Shown: positions 47,355 to 56,599 of the stretch, in pieces
Layout: each line of letters opens with the position of its first letter
Numbering within the stretch: position 1 is the first letter of the stretch
Assembly: GCA_947642745.1 (NCBI GenBank)
Contig: CANRTU010000007.1
Span: 18,513 to 82,512 of the forward strand
DNA from: an uncultured Eubacterium sp.
GTDB taxonomy: Bacteria; Bacillota; Clostridia; Lachnospirales; Lachnospiraceae
Direction: 5' to 3'
DNA: 64,000 bases
The notes under the pieces: generated by a model
The model's input: the letters and a program-made list of their open reading frames with translations, nothing else
The model's database searches: none
Told to the model about the DNA's origin: nothing
Translations under genes and position numbers: made by a program

Positions 47355-47518
47355 ACTCTTACCTTCCTCTCTGTCGTCCTGCATACCGAAGACGCCATTC
47401 TCTTTCCAAACCACTGCGTCTGCTATTACATGCACAGAAAAGCATGTATCTTCAACCGTCTTTCACATCAGACAGTTAAATTTACATACTTACTAATTGC
47501 TCTAATAGCTAGTTTATT

Positions 47519-47548
47519 ATTATATCGGACGTTTCTTCAGAATGTTAA
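47519..47548 (-). promoter_or_regulatory. Promoter of the giant protein-sortase-LRR operon
   Basis: Minus strand: TTAACA (47543-47548), 18-bp spacer, TATAAT (47519-47524). The leader to the start codon is about 160 nt and includes a small ACATGC/GCATGT hairpin. Confidence 0.6.
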
Positions 47549-47825
47549 CCTTATACTGGAAGATTTTACAGACTATTTCAGATTTTCTATGAAGAGGCAG
47601 CTGAAATTCAGAAACCGCCTGAAGCAGCATAAATATAAAACCGCCCGGAATACGCATTGCTTTATAAAACATATAGAATCTGGCAACGCTGTTTATCAGC
47701 TGGCACATCGGTAACTCCGGTCTTCTCCTGCAGCCAGTCAGCTGGTACCGCCTTCACAAAGTATAATAAAAAGCCTCCCATGATTTTATTTTATACTATC
47801 ATAGAAGACCCATTACTTACTTTAT

Positions 47826-47856
47826 AAAAAGTTATCAGATTCAGAATTTAATCTGA
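47826..47856 (-). terminator. Terminator downstream of the small hydrophobic proteins
   Basis: Minus strand: TCAGATT (47850-47856) and AATCTGA (47835-47841) form a 7-bp stem, followed after four bases by TTTTT. Confidence 0.55.
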
Positions 47857-47910
47857 CGTAACCCGATGCAGGGTTACCCGTACCCTTCCTTTCTTTATAC
47901 GAAGGGTACG
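47857..47910 (-). promoter_or_regulatory. Two adjacent strong hairpins
   Basis: CGTACCCTTC (47879-47888) and GAAGGGTACG (47901-47910) form a perfect 10-bp stem with a 12-nt loop. Next to it TAACCC (47860-47865) and GGGTTA (47872-47877) form a second stem. They lie between the 43-residue protein gene and the terminator and could belong to a structured 3' untranslated region or a small RNA. Confidence 0.45.
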
Positions 47911-47970
47911 AACCGGCAGCCCTTTTCTTCAGTGTCACTCATCCATTTTCAACGCCCGGCATCATCCGGC

Positions 47971-48102
47971 TCAGCGTGAAAAAATAAACAATCTCTTTTT
48001 GTACCCATAAATGAAAAACGCAATTCCGGCTGCCAGAACTGCCAAACCGATTTTAACCAGTTCCCAGAAAAGTGACACAAGAAATGATATAACTACTGAC
48101 AT
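47971..48102 (-). CDS. Small hydrophobic membrane protein, 43 residues
   Basis: A short frame with a credible ribosome site: GAGGG eight bases before the ATG. The product starts MSVVISFLVSLFWELVKI, is almost wholly hydrophobic over residues 3-31, and ends in a basic tail (YGYKKRLFIFSR), so it should be a single-span membrane peptide. Its start resembles that of the 52-residue protein encoded just upstream (MSxxxSFL), which suggests duplication. It matches no family I can name. Small membrane toxins and signal peptides of Firmicutes look similar, but there is no evidence here of either. Confidence 0.55.
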   Translation of the reverse strand: MSVVISFLVSLFWELVKIGLAVLAAGIAFFIYGYKKRLFIFSR

Positions 48103-48182
48103 TGAACCAACCCTCTCTTTTTCTTTTGTATTATAATATCAACTGCCCAAACAGGCAGTGAATATTCCGGCTGCTTACGCAA

Positions 48183-48341
48183 CTATGATTCTTCATCGTC
48201 ATCACCTGTAAACAAATATTCGCCTTTGCCCAGCATATGATATATTGACGCCAGTTGCGCTGCCCTGATTACAATCAGAATCTTTATCACTTCAATAATT
48301 TCAGGCATAATAACTGACAGAAATGACATGAATGATGACAT
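48183..48341 (-). CDS. Small hydrophobic protein, 52 residues
   Basis: A short frame with AAGGGG eight bases before the ATG and a near-perfect promoter 45-73 bp upstream (48386-48414). The product starts MSSFMSFLSVIMPEIIEVI; residues 4-36 are hydrophobic with few charges, and the C-terminus is acidic (TGDDDEES). It has the same opening pattern and length class as the 43-residue protein gene 80 bp downstream, with an acidic instead of a basic tail. No family recognised. Confidence 0.6.
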   Translation of the reverse strand: MSSFMSFLSVIMPEIIEVIKILIVIRAAQLASIYHMLGKGEYLFTGDDDEES

Positions 48342-48385
48342 ACGATTATCCCCTTTCTTCCTTTGTCTGTTTATGACTGTTTATC

Positions 48386-48414
48386 ATTATATCACCATCT
48401 GTGACATCCTTCAA
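48386..48414 (-). promoter_or_regulatory. Strong promoter of the small hydrophobic proteins
   Basis: Minus strand: TTGAAG (48409-48414), 17-bp spacer, TATAAT (48386-48391) with a TGA extension. It lies just after the Rpn-type gene and shows that the small frames downstream are transcribed. Confidence 0.75.
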
Positions 48415-48437
48415 CTATATCTGAAATTTTCTTCCAG

Positions 48438-49406
48438 CTAGTGCAGGCTTTCCAGTATCCGGACCCCTGCCTGGCCGTATTTCTCCTTTATTTTCTCACG
48501 TATTTTCTCCTCCGGCATTCCCAGTTCCCTCAGTATGGAAACTGTCCCGCCGATTCCCTGTTCCAGACCCTGCTCAAGGCCCTTTACCATTCCCTGTTCC
48601 AGACCTCTTTCCAGGCCCTGCTCAAGGCCCTTTACCATTCCCTGTTCCAGACCCTGCTCAAGGCCTCTTTCCATTCCCTGTTCCAGACCTTTTTCCAGGC
48701 CCTGTTCCATTCCCTGTTCCAGACCTCTTTCATAATTTTCCAGGTCACGCATTAACAATGTCATATATTCCAGCCTCCATTCCCTGTTTTTTCTCGCATT
48801 TTTTACTGCTTCATCCAGTCTCCTTACGAATTCCCCCTGCGCCTTCTTTCCGCCGGCATAATCCAGAAAGGACCTTAACTCGCTGTCCACGTCATCCATG
48901 GTACTGTCCGTATTCAGGAAAATTTTCGTGCTCCCGTCATTCAGCGCCACTCCCATGTCCTCCGTGCACACGTTCACGAAGGTATAACGGTGCCTTCCTT
49001 TCCCGAACGGGTCCTCCAGGCAGATGAAGATGATGTAGCCCGGCTTCAGGCGCCTGTATGACTGTCCCCTGTCGATCAGCTGAAGGTCAATCATCCCCTG
49101 ATAGTACCTTGCCCTCTTCGGCAGTTCCGTGCCGGCCGCCACCTGCATCTCCATGTCATACGCCGTTCCTTTCCCATCCTCCACGTACACGTCCAGACGC
49201 ACGCTTTTTGCGTCCGCATCCGGACGGATTCCCTTCTGCAGCTGCGGGTATTCCACACGGTCAATCCCCATGTCCGGCAGGATTCTCTGCAGAAGGCCCT
49301 TACACAGCTCCGGGTCCTGCATCACCTTCCCGAACATGAAGTCATTGGAAATACCCAGTTTTTCCCATTCCGTACAGGCCCGCCTTTGTGTTTCTTCCCT
49401 GTCCAT
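48438..49406 (-). CDS. Rpn/PD-(D/E)XK nuclease-family protein with expanded EQG repeats
   Basis: A 322-residue protein of the Rpn (recombination-promoting nuclease)/transposase-like PD-(D/E)XK family. The core reads SNDFMFGKVMQDPELCKGLL near the start, then the nuclease motif with aspartate and E-x-Q (VRLDVYVEDG, YDMEMQ) at about residues 69-88. A helical region follows and then about residues 228-285 consist of tandem 4- and 8-residue repeats of the type LEQGMERG, a known hypervariable feature of the family. The C-terminus (MPEEKIREKIKEKYG) is also typical. GAGAGG precedes the ATG and a promoter lies at 49471-49499. Members promote recombination or act in phage defence; many are short-lived gene copies. 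Confidence 0.85.
   Translation of the reverse strand: MDREETQRRACTEWEKLGISNDFMFGKVMQDPELCKGLLQRILPDMGIDRVEYPQLQKGIRPDADAKSVRLDVYVEDGKGTAYDMEMQVAAGTELPKRARYYQGMIDLQLIDRGQSYRRLKPGYIIFICLEDPFGKGRHRYTFVNVCTEDMGVALNDGSTKIFLNTDSTMDDVDSELRSFLDYAGGKKAQGEFVRRLDEAVKNARKNREWRLEYMTLLMRDLENYERGLEQGMEQGLEKGLEQGMERGLEQGLEQGMVKGLEQGLERGLEQGMVKGLEQGLEQGIGGTVSILRELGMPEEKIREKIKEKYGQAGVRILESLH
48561..48731 (-). repeat. Coding tandem repeats in the Rpn-type gene
   Basis: About fourteen 12-bp units (codons for LEQG, MERG, LEKG, MVKG and similar) in tandem, organised into larger repeated blocks such as that encoding MVKGLEQGLERGLEQG. This is a likely site of slippage and strain-to-strain length change. Confidence 0.85.
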
Positions 49407-49470
49407 GCCATCCTCTCCCCTGTCTTTTGTTTTTTCCGTAACTGGTTTTTCGCTTATTTTCTATCATCCA

Positions 49471-49499
49471 ATCATACAGCATATATATCTGTATGGCAA
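49471..49499 (-). promoter_or_regulatory. Promoter of the Rpn-type gene
   Basis: Minus strand: TTGCCA (49494-49499), 17-bp spacer, TATGAT (49471-49476), about 65 bases before the start codon. Confidence 0.5.
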
Positions 49500-49736
49500 C
49501 TTTGATTTTTGTCAGCCAGCCCTGCAGATGGAAGTAGTTTCATATATTGTTATATGCCATGATATATCTATAAGCGTATTAAATATACTAAATAAGCCCC
49601 TTGTCATTAACCCTAAAATATATTAATCTATATCCATACATATATCCATGTACATATCTCAGGCAGCCTTATACAAAAACCTGATGCACTGGATCGTGTT
49701 TGAAACATCGTTTCCGTAATGTGTACTCCCCGCTTT

Positions 49737-49804
49737 GAAGAAAATCCATCCCGGATTTAACCATCCTGACCCGCTATGCCTCATAAATCCTGGATGGATT
49801 CTTC
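49737..49804. repeat. Long imperfect inverted repeat, about 20-bp arms
   Basis: The arm 49737-49758 pairs with 49785-49804 over about 20 positions with one mismatch and two unpaired bases; the loop is about 26 nt. No U-run follows on either strand. It lies 115 bp upstream of the XRE regulator and may be an operator-like or RNA structure, or a small mobile-element remnant. Confidence 0.55.
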
Positions 49805-49919
49805 ACAGAGTGTAAAGCATATCATGCCCTTTGGGTACATCTTACGAAAAGCATTTTCAGACACGCTCCGGGCCGGCGCATGGTTTATCTGAATTTACAT
49901 GAAAGGAACATGAACTACT

Positions 49920-50264
49920 ATGGAAAATTATGATTTTGAAAAGATCGGTCAGGAATTAAAGCGTCTGCGGACGGAACGGGCTTATACCCAGGAACAGGTG
50001 GCTGACGACCTGGGCTGTACGATTTCCTTTGTGAGCAATGTGGAAAACAACCGGACCAAATTAAATCTCCGTGTACTTGTATATTATTCCAGGCTGTGCA
50101 ACGTGACCATTGATTCCATTCTGAAAGCCGGACAGACGGATACAGAGCTTCAGAATATTTCCGAAAACAGAGACTGTGAATTGCTGAATATTGTACATCA
50201 GTTTACACCTGACCAGCAGGACATGATTCTAAAAACATTAAAATATATCAAAGGCTTATCCTGA
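49920..50264 (+). CDS. XRE-family transcriptional regulator
   Basis: A 114-residue DNA-binding protein with a Cro/C1-type helix-turn-helix at about residues 8-65 (IGQELKRLRTERAYTQEQVADDLG, then SFVSNVENNRTKL), and a short C-terminal helical part that may dimerise. Single-domain XRE proteins of this length regulate nearby or own transcription. AAAGGA lies twelve bases before the ATG, which is rather far. It is alone on the plus strand between the Rpn-type gene (divergent) and the PPC/Big2 protein (convergent). The long inverted repeat upstream is a possible operator. Target genes unknown. Confidence 0.85.
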   Translation: MENYDFEKIGQELKRLRTERAYTQEQVADDLGCTISFVSNVENNRTKLNLRVLVYYSRLCNVTIDSILKAGQTDTELQNISENRDCELLNIVHQFTPDQQDMILKTLKYIKGLS

Positions 50265-50265
50265 T

Positions 50266-50346
50266 AAATGCCGGAAAATGAAAAACTGATACAGAATACC
50301 CAAATATTTTCTGTACCAGCCTTTCATTTTCCGGCATTTATTTTTC
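50266..50346. terminator. Long bidirectional terminator hairpin
   Basis: Perfect 18-bp outer arms (50266-50283 and 50322-50339) are continued by an inner stem of about 11 bp with one mismatch, giving a hairpin of nearly 30 pairs with a short loop. On the plus strand ATTTTTC follows. It separates the convergent XRE and PPC/Big2 genes. Confidence 0.8.
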
Positions 50347-50361
50347 AGTAAGCTTACAGAT

Positions 50362-52236
50362 TTACTTTACCGTTACTTTAACCTTCACCGTCTTTTTTCC
50401 GCTTTTTACTTTAATCGTTGTTTTTCCCTGTTTCTTTGCTTTTATCACTCCGCTTCTGTTGACAATAGCGATTTTTGAGTTGACAGACGTATATCTGATT
50501 CCCTCAGACGAGGTAACCGGCGTTAATTCCGCATCCAGATCATGAGTCTCTCCCTCTTTCAGCACTACTTTTTTCGTGTCAACGGTAATTCCTGTCGTCT
50601 CAATGGCTTTCTTCTGAACTTTAATTACGATAATCGCCACATTTCCACGCTTTGTAATTGCCCGGACAACTGCTGTACCTGTTTTGTGGGCAGTCATAAT
50701 GCCATTTGGCTGCACGGAAAGCACCCCTGTATTGGAGGACGCATACAATTCCACTTCATCGTCTCCGGTTACTTCCGCTACAAGCGCATCTGTAGTCTGC
50801 CCTGCCATCAGTGTTGCCGAAGACACATTCCATTCTACACTGCAATAATCATCTTCAGGCTCTGAAGGTGTGGTCGGAGTTACCGGCTGCGATGGCTGCG
50901 TCGGTACTACTGGCTGGGTTGGCTGTGTCGGTACTACCGGCTGCGTCGGCTGTGTAGGCCAGGCCGGCTGTGTCGGTATTTCCGGCTGACCATAATCATT
51001 CAGTTTCACGACACTTAACTCATATACGTCTGTTGTTCTGGCTTCGTGCCAGTTCGCACTTGACACCATGGCAAAATACATGCCTGCAGGCAGGTTTCTG
51101 TCGATATACTGCACAGTCTGATTACCAAATATATCAATACATGCCATCTGTTTATAAGAATTATCATACAGATACAATTTCCAGTAAGCGCCGCCGTCTC
51201 TCATATTCGGAGTCCGCATCTGAATCCGGTAGTTGCCTGCTGTAATTGCCTGAAATCTGAAATAATCTTTTTCATAATCAGTTCCATCATTGGTTGTGCC
51301 ATAATATGTGGTATTCGTATTAATTTCCGTAGCTGTAGTGAAATCATCGTTCATCTCTTTTTCCCACACATCAGATGTTCTGAAATTTGCCCTGATCCTG
51401 TAAATATCTTTGGAAGAAGGCGCAGACCAGCTGGCGCTTGTCACTTTTATATAATAAATCCCCCGGTCCAGTCCGATAGACGGCAGATTTGTAGTGGTCT
51501 GATTTCCATATATCAGTTTATTACATATTTCCTCGTAGAAAGAATTGTATAAATGTACTTTCCAGTAAGCTTCCTGACTCTTCTGCTGAGGACTGGAAAA
51601 TACAATATCCATACATCCCGGCTGTGAAACCGTGAGTCTGTAATAGTCTTTTTCCATATCGGAACCGCTGCGTGTTGTTCCGCTATACTCCATATTCAGC
51701 TCCATTGGAGAAGCACTGAGAAAATTGTCGTTAATCTCTTTTTCCCAGTTCTCAGATGCGGTAAAATCTGCCCGGAATGTATACTGGTCTGTGGATTTAG
51801 CCTGCTGTCCGGCAGCGCTCGCAATTTTTACATAATAAGTGCCAGCGGGTATACCTGTAGTAAGCAGTTCTGTCCGTGTCTGATTTCCGAATATTCCTTC
51901 TGAATACAACTCTTCATAATATGAATTATAAAAAGATACTTTCCAGTATTCTTCTGCGTTTCTCTGTATAGGATTTGAAAAATGAATGGTAACATAGCCA
52001 GACTGTGTCGTTGTAAATTTATAGAAATTCTGATGATATTCAGAACCATTGATTACGCTGTCATAGACATCCTGGTTTGTACGGATCTCCCTGGCATCTG
52101 AAAAACCCGCCGCATATGTAAGCTGTGTCCTGTATCCGCACATGCAGATCATCAGCAGCAATGTCAGTAAGCAGGTGATGCCGCTCTTTTTAAGTACAGT
52201 CATTTTTTTTACATGTAACAACGATTTTCTTTCCAT
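50362..52236 (-). CDS. Exported PPC-repeat/Big2 surface protein
   Basis: A 624-residue secreted protein. A signal peptide (about 1-43, with a basic start) is followed by three pre-peptidase C-terminal (PPC)-like domains of about 115 residues (about 45-160, 160-280, 280-400; each has YWKxxxYNSxYxE and GIYYxKxxSA-like parts), a Pro/Thr/Gln/Val linker (PTQPTQPVVPTQP), and two Big2 immunoglobulin-like domains (about 450-535 and 540-622). No catalytic domain is present, so it is probably adhesive or structural. The start at 52234-52236 has AAGGAG eight bases upstream. It lies directly after the ATP synthase operon terminator; no promoter of its own was found, so it may depend on readthrough. Confidence 0.8.
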   Translation of the reverse strand: MERKSLLHVKKMTVLKKSGITCLLTLLLMICMCGYRTQLTYAAGFSDAREIRTNQDVYDSVINGSEYHQNFYKFTTTQSGYVTIHFSNPIQRNAEEYWKVSFYNSYYEELYSEGIFGNQTRTELLTTGIPAGTYYVKIASAAGQQAKSTDQYTFRADFTASENWEKEINDNFLSASPMELNMEYSGTTRSGSDMEKDYYRLTVSQPGCMDIVFSSPQQKSQEAYWKVHLYNSFYEEICNKLIYGNQTTTNLPSIGLDRGIYYIKVTSASWSAPSSKDIYRIRANFRTSDVWEKEMNDDFTTATEINTNTTYYGTTNDGTDYEKDYFRFQAITAGNYRIQMRTPNMRDGGAYWKLYLYDNSYKQMACIDIFGNQTVQYIDRNLPAGMYFAMVSSANWHEARTTDVYELSVVKLNDYGQPEIPTQPAWPTQPTQPVVPTQPTQPVVPTQPSQPVTPTTPSEPEDDYCSVEWNVSSATLMAGQTTDALVAEVTGDDEVELYASSNTGVLSVQPNGIMTAHKTGTAVVRAITKRGNVAIIVIKVQKKAIETTGITVDTKKVVLKEGETHDLDAELTPVTSSEGIRYTSVNSKIAIVNRSGVIKAKKQGKTTIKVKSGKKTVKVKVTVK

Positions 52237-52261
52237 ACTTCCATCTCCTTTTCTGCAGCCT

Positions 52262-52305
52262 GAAACAAAAATGCTCCCTGCCAATTGTTTTAACCAGAGA
52301 GCATT
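52262..52305 (-). terminator. Terminator of the ATP synthase operon
   Basis: Minus strand: 11-bp stem with one G-U pair (52295-52305 with 52270-52280, 14-nt loop), then TTTTTGTTT. It starts seven bases after the atpC stop codon. Confidence 0.85.
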
Positions 52306-52311
52306 CAAATT

Positions 52312-52719
52312 TTATTTCGCTATATTAATCCGGACTAATGCCTTCTTCAACGCTATTTCCGCACGTTTTACATCCAGTCCCGCTTCTTTGATCTTCAGCC
52401 GGCGCTCAGCACGCACTTTTGCTTCCTCTGCACGATTTTTGTCTATTTCATCCGGCCATTCAGCGATTTCAGCCAGAAGCGTTACTTTATCGCCCAGAAT
52501 TTCCGCAAAACCTGAGTGTACCGCTGCTTTTTTAGCACTGGAATTTTCCGTAATCGTCACAATGCCGGGAGCTAACACAGCTGTGAGGGGAATATGCTTT
52601 TTATATACGCCTATGTCTCCTTCTGTCGTGGTAAACTCAATCATAGAAGCGTCGCCACTGTAAAATATACGTTCCGGTGTAATAATTTCTACTTTAAATA
52701 ACTTATCAGTATCTGCCAT
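52312..52719 (-). CDS. atpC: ATP synthase epsilon subunit
   Basis: A 135-residue epsilon subunit of the F1 central stalk, which couples rotation and inhibits ATP hydrolysis. It has the N-terminal beta-sandwich with ITPERIFYSGDA and FTTTEGDIGVYKKHIPLT, then the helical hairpin with RAEEAKVRAERRL. AGGGGT lies before the ATG. It is the last gene of the operon, 11 bp after atpD, followed by the operon terminator. Confidence 0.96.
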   Translation of the reverse strand: MADTDKLFKVEIITPERIFYSGDASMIEFTTTEGDIGVYKKHIPLTAVLAPGIVTITENSSAKKAAVHSGFAEILGDKVTLLAEIAEWPDEIDKNRAEEAKVRAERRLKIKEAGLDVKRAEIALKKALVRINIAK

Positions 52720-52730
52720 AACGTCACCCC

Positions 52731-54125
<1,395 letters not shown>

Positions 54126-54170
54126 CTATCACTCCTTTTTCCTTTATTAAGCGGATCTACCGCCTGCGAT

Positions 54171-55028
54171 CTAACTGATCGCCTCCGCGCCTGCGATAAT
54201 CTCCGTCAGCTCCTGGGTAATAGATCCCTGACGGGCACGGTTGTATTTCAAAGACAAATCACTTATCATGTCTTCCGCATTACTTGTAGCAGAATCCATT
54301 GCCTGCATACGGGCGCCGTTTTCACTTGCGACTGCTTCTACCAGCGCACCATAAAAAATACTTGTAACATACTTTGGAATGATCATATCCAGAGCCTCCC
54401 TTTCGTTTGGCTCATAGTTCATGATCAGATTTTTATCAGCGGCATCAATTTCCGCCTCTGTAAATTCCACCGGAAGCAGTTTCATCAGAGTCGGAATATG
54501 AACGACTGTATTTTTAAAATGGGTATAAGCCAGATAAATCTGGCCGATATTACCATCTGTAAAGTCTTTGAGAACTTTATCGCAAATCTCCATTGCGTCC
54601 CTGTAAGCAGGACTTTCAATAACATCCGACGCATCCAGAACGACTTTATATCCTTTACGCTCCAGTGTGTCTTTTCCTTTTGTGCCAATGGTATACAGAT
54701 CCACTTTATTTGCCGGTATTCCGCTGTTTTGCACAAGTTTTGTTATATTTGAGTTATAACCTCCCGCCAGACCACGGTTAGAGGTAATGACTACAATTGC
54801 TGTCCTGTCCGAACCATTATCTTTCAGATATGGATGGTCCATACTGCCGGATCTTGCAAGAATGGATGTAACAGTACGATACATATACTGAAAATATGGA
54901 TCCGTCTGTTCTGCATGGGTCTTCGCTTTCTGCAGTTTCACGGTAGATACTAATTTCATGGCTTTTGTGATTTGCTGCGTACTCTGTATGCTGCTTTTTC
55001 TTCTTTTTATGTCTCTCATTGAGGCCAT
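54171..55028 (-). CDS. atpG: ATP synthase gamma subunit
   Basis: A 285-residue gamma subunit, the rotating shaft of F1. The N-terminal helix begins MRDIKRRKSSIQSTQQITKAM and the C-terminal helix contains RMQAMDSATSNAEDMI and NRARQGSITQELTEI, both highly conserved contacts with the head. GGTGA lies before the ATG at 55028; a start three codons later is possible. The gene follows atpA by 25 bp. Confidence 0.97.
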   Translation of the reverse strand: MASMRDIKRRKSSIQSTQQITKAMKLVSTVKLQKAKTHAEQTDPYFQYMYRTVTSILARSGSMDHPYLKDNGSDRTAIVVITSNRGLAGGYNSNITKLVQNSGIPANKVDLYTIGTKGKDTLERKGYKVVLDASDVIESPAYRDAMEICDKVLKDFTDGNIGQIYLAYTHFKNTVVHIPTLMKLLPVEFTEAEIDAADKNLIMNYEPNEREALDMIIPKYVTSIFYGALVEAVASENGARMQAMDSATSNAEDMISDLSLKYNRARQGSITQELTEIIAGAEAIS

Positions 55029-55053
55029 AACTGGTCACCGCCTTACTTTTATT

Positions 55054-56559
55054 CTACCGGAATGATTTCTTACATTCTTCGATGGCCCTGACTAATTTCT
55101 TTTCCACGTCATCTTCCAGTACTTTTGTAGTACGGACTGACTCCGGAATTTCAGGATATTTTGTATCAATAAATTCAAATAACTCGCTTTCAAAGCGCAG
55201 AACATCCTCTGTCGGAATATCCAGCAGGTATTTCTTTGTTGCGGCATAGATAATGATTACCTGTTTTTCTACCGGCATCGGCTGATACTGCGGCTGTTTT
55301 AAAATCTCCCTGATTCTTTCGCCCTGTTCCAGCTTTTCTTTTGTATCCGCATCCAGCTCGGAACCGAACTGCGCAAACGCTGCCAGCTCACGGTACTGTG
55401 CCAGCTCCACACGGATTGGAGCCGCAATCTTTTTGATTGCCTTAATCTGCGCCGCACCACCTACACGGGATACTGAGAGGCCGGCATTGATTGCCGGACG
55501 GAATCCGGAGTTAAACATTTCTGTTTCCAGATAAATCTGCCCGTCTGTAATAGAAATAACATTTGTAGGAATATATGCCGATACGTCGCCGGCCTGTGTC
55601 TCTATAATCGGAAGGGCAGTCAGGGACCCGCCTCCCAGATTTTCAGACAGTCTGGCTGCACGTTCCAGTAATCTGGAGTGCAGATAGAATACATCTCCCG
55701 GATAAGCCTCACGTCCCGGCGGTCTTCTCAGAAGCAGTGAGAGTGTACGATATGCAGTAGCATGTTTGCTCAGATCATCATAAATTACAAGCACATCCCC
55801 GCCATTTTCCATCCATTCTTCACCGATGGCACATCCGGAATAAGGTGCGATATACTGTAATGGAGCAAGTTCACTGGCTGTAGCGGCTACTACAGTTGTG
55901 TAATCCATGGCGCCAAACTCTTCCAGCGTCTTTACAATAGAAGCGACTGTGGAAGCTTTTTGGCCAATGGCTACATAAATACAGTGTACGCCCTGTCCTT
56001 TCTGGTTAATAATCGTATCAATAGCGATTGCCGTCTTTCCGGTCTGTCTGTCTCCAATGATCAGCTCACGCTGTCCACGGCCAATCGGCACCATGGAATC
56101 AATGGCCTTGATACCAGTCTGCAGCGGCGTATCTACGGATTTTCTGGAAATAACACCAGACGCAACTCTTTCTATCTGACGGAATTTATCTGTTTTAACC
56201 GGTCCCTTACCATCTATTGGCTGTCCCAGCGCATTTACCACACGGCCTGTCATGGCGTCACCGACCGGTACTTCTACAACACGTCCGGTAGTCTTTACGG
56301 TATCACCTTCATTGATACTCTTATTGTCGCCAAGTAATACGGCGCCAACATTATCTTCTTCGAGGTTTAATACCATTCCATAGACTTCACCCGGGAATTC
56401 CAGAAGTTCGCCCTGCATAGCTTTTTCCAGACCATGGATACGTGCGATACCGTCTGCCACCTGGATAACAGTGCCTACGTCTGCCACTTCCAGTTCAGCG
56501 GCGTATCGTCTGATCTGCTCTTTGATGACGGAACTGATCTCCTCTGGTTTTAAATTCAT
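55054..56559 (-). CDS. atpA: ATP synthase alpha subunit
   Basis: A 501-residue non-catalytic alpha subunit. Family features are the P-loop GDRQTGKT, the [21 protein letters not shown] segment split by the beta-barrel domain, and the arginine-finger region [13 protein letters not shown] and [10 protein letters not shown]. The ATG at 56557-56559 is preferred over an in-frame TTG two codons upstream because AGGTGA is nine bases before it. It lies 40 bp after atpH. Confidence 0.98.
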   Translation of the reverse strand: MNLKPEEISSVIKEQIRRYAAELEVADVGTVIQVADGIARIHGLEKAMQGELLEFPGEVYGMVLNLEEDNVGAVLLGDNKSINEGDTVKTTGRVVEVPVGDAMTGRVVNALGQPIDGKGPVKTDKFRQIERVASGVISRKSVDTPLQTGIKAIDSMVPIGRGQRELIIGDRQTGKTAIAIDTIINQKGQGVHCIYVAIGQKASTVASIVKTLEEFGAMDYTTVVAATASELAPLQYIAPYSGCAIGEEWMENGGDVLVIYDDLSKHATAYRTLSLLLRRPPGREAYPGDVFYLHSRLLERAARLSENLGGGSLTALPIIETQAGDVSAYIPTNVISITDGQIYLETEMFNSGFRPAINAGLSVSRVGGAAQIKAIKKIAAPIRVELAQYRELAAFAQFGSELDADTKEKLEQGERIREILKQPQYQPMPVEKQVIIIYAATKKYLLDIPTEDVLRFESELFEFIDTKYPEIPESVRTTKVLEDDVEKKLVRAIEECKKSFR

Positions 56560-56599
56560 GGACAATAGTCACCTACTTTCAACTGTTTTCACCATATTA

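Larger units (their letters stand above)
47355..47970. other. Intergenic region upstream of the giant surface protein
   Basis: Contains the surface-operon promoter with a leader of about 160 nt, a terminator for the small-protein unit (47826-47856), two further hairpins (47857-47910), and two weak minus-strand frames (47520-47708 and 47662-47781) that I do not call as genes. Confidence 0.6.
49407..49919. other. Intergenic region between Rpn-type and XRE genes
   Basis: Divergent promoter region. It has the Rpn promoter (49471-49499), AT-rich sequence at 49540-49660, and a long inverted repeat (49737-49804). No ORF with protein character. Confidence 0.6.

Noticed and set aside
47520..47708. 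Minus-strand 62-codon frame upstream of the giant surface gene
   Set aside because: GGAG precedes the ATG, but its 3' end runs through the promoter of the surface operon and no homology is recognised. Not supported enough to call.
47662..47781. Minus-strand 39-codon frame (MGGFLLYFVKAVPADWL...)
   Set aside because: Protein-like in composition, but no ribosome-binding site and no clear promoter. A homology search in relatives would decide.
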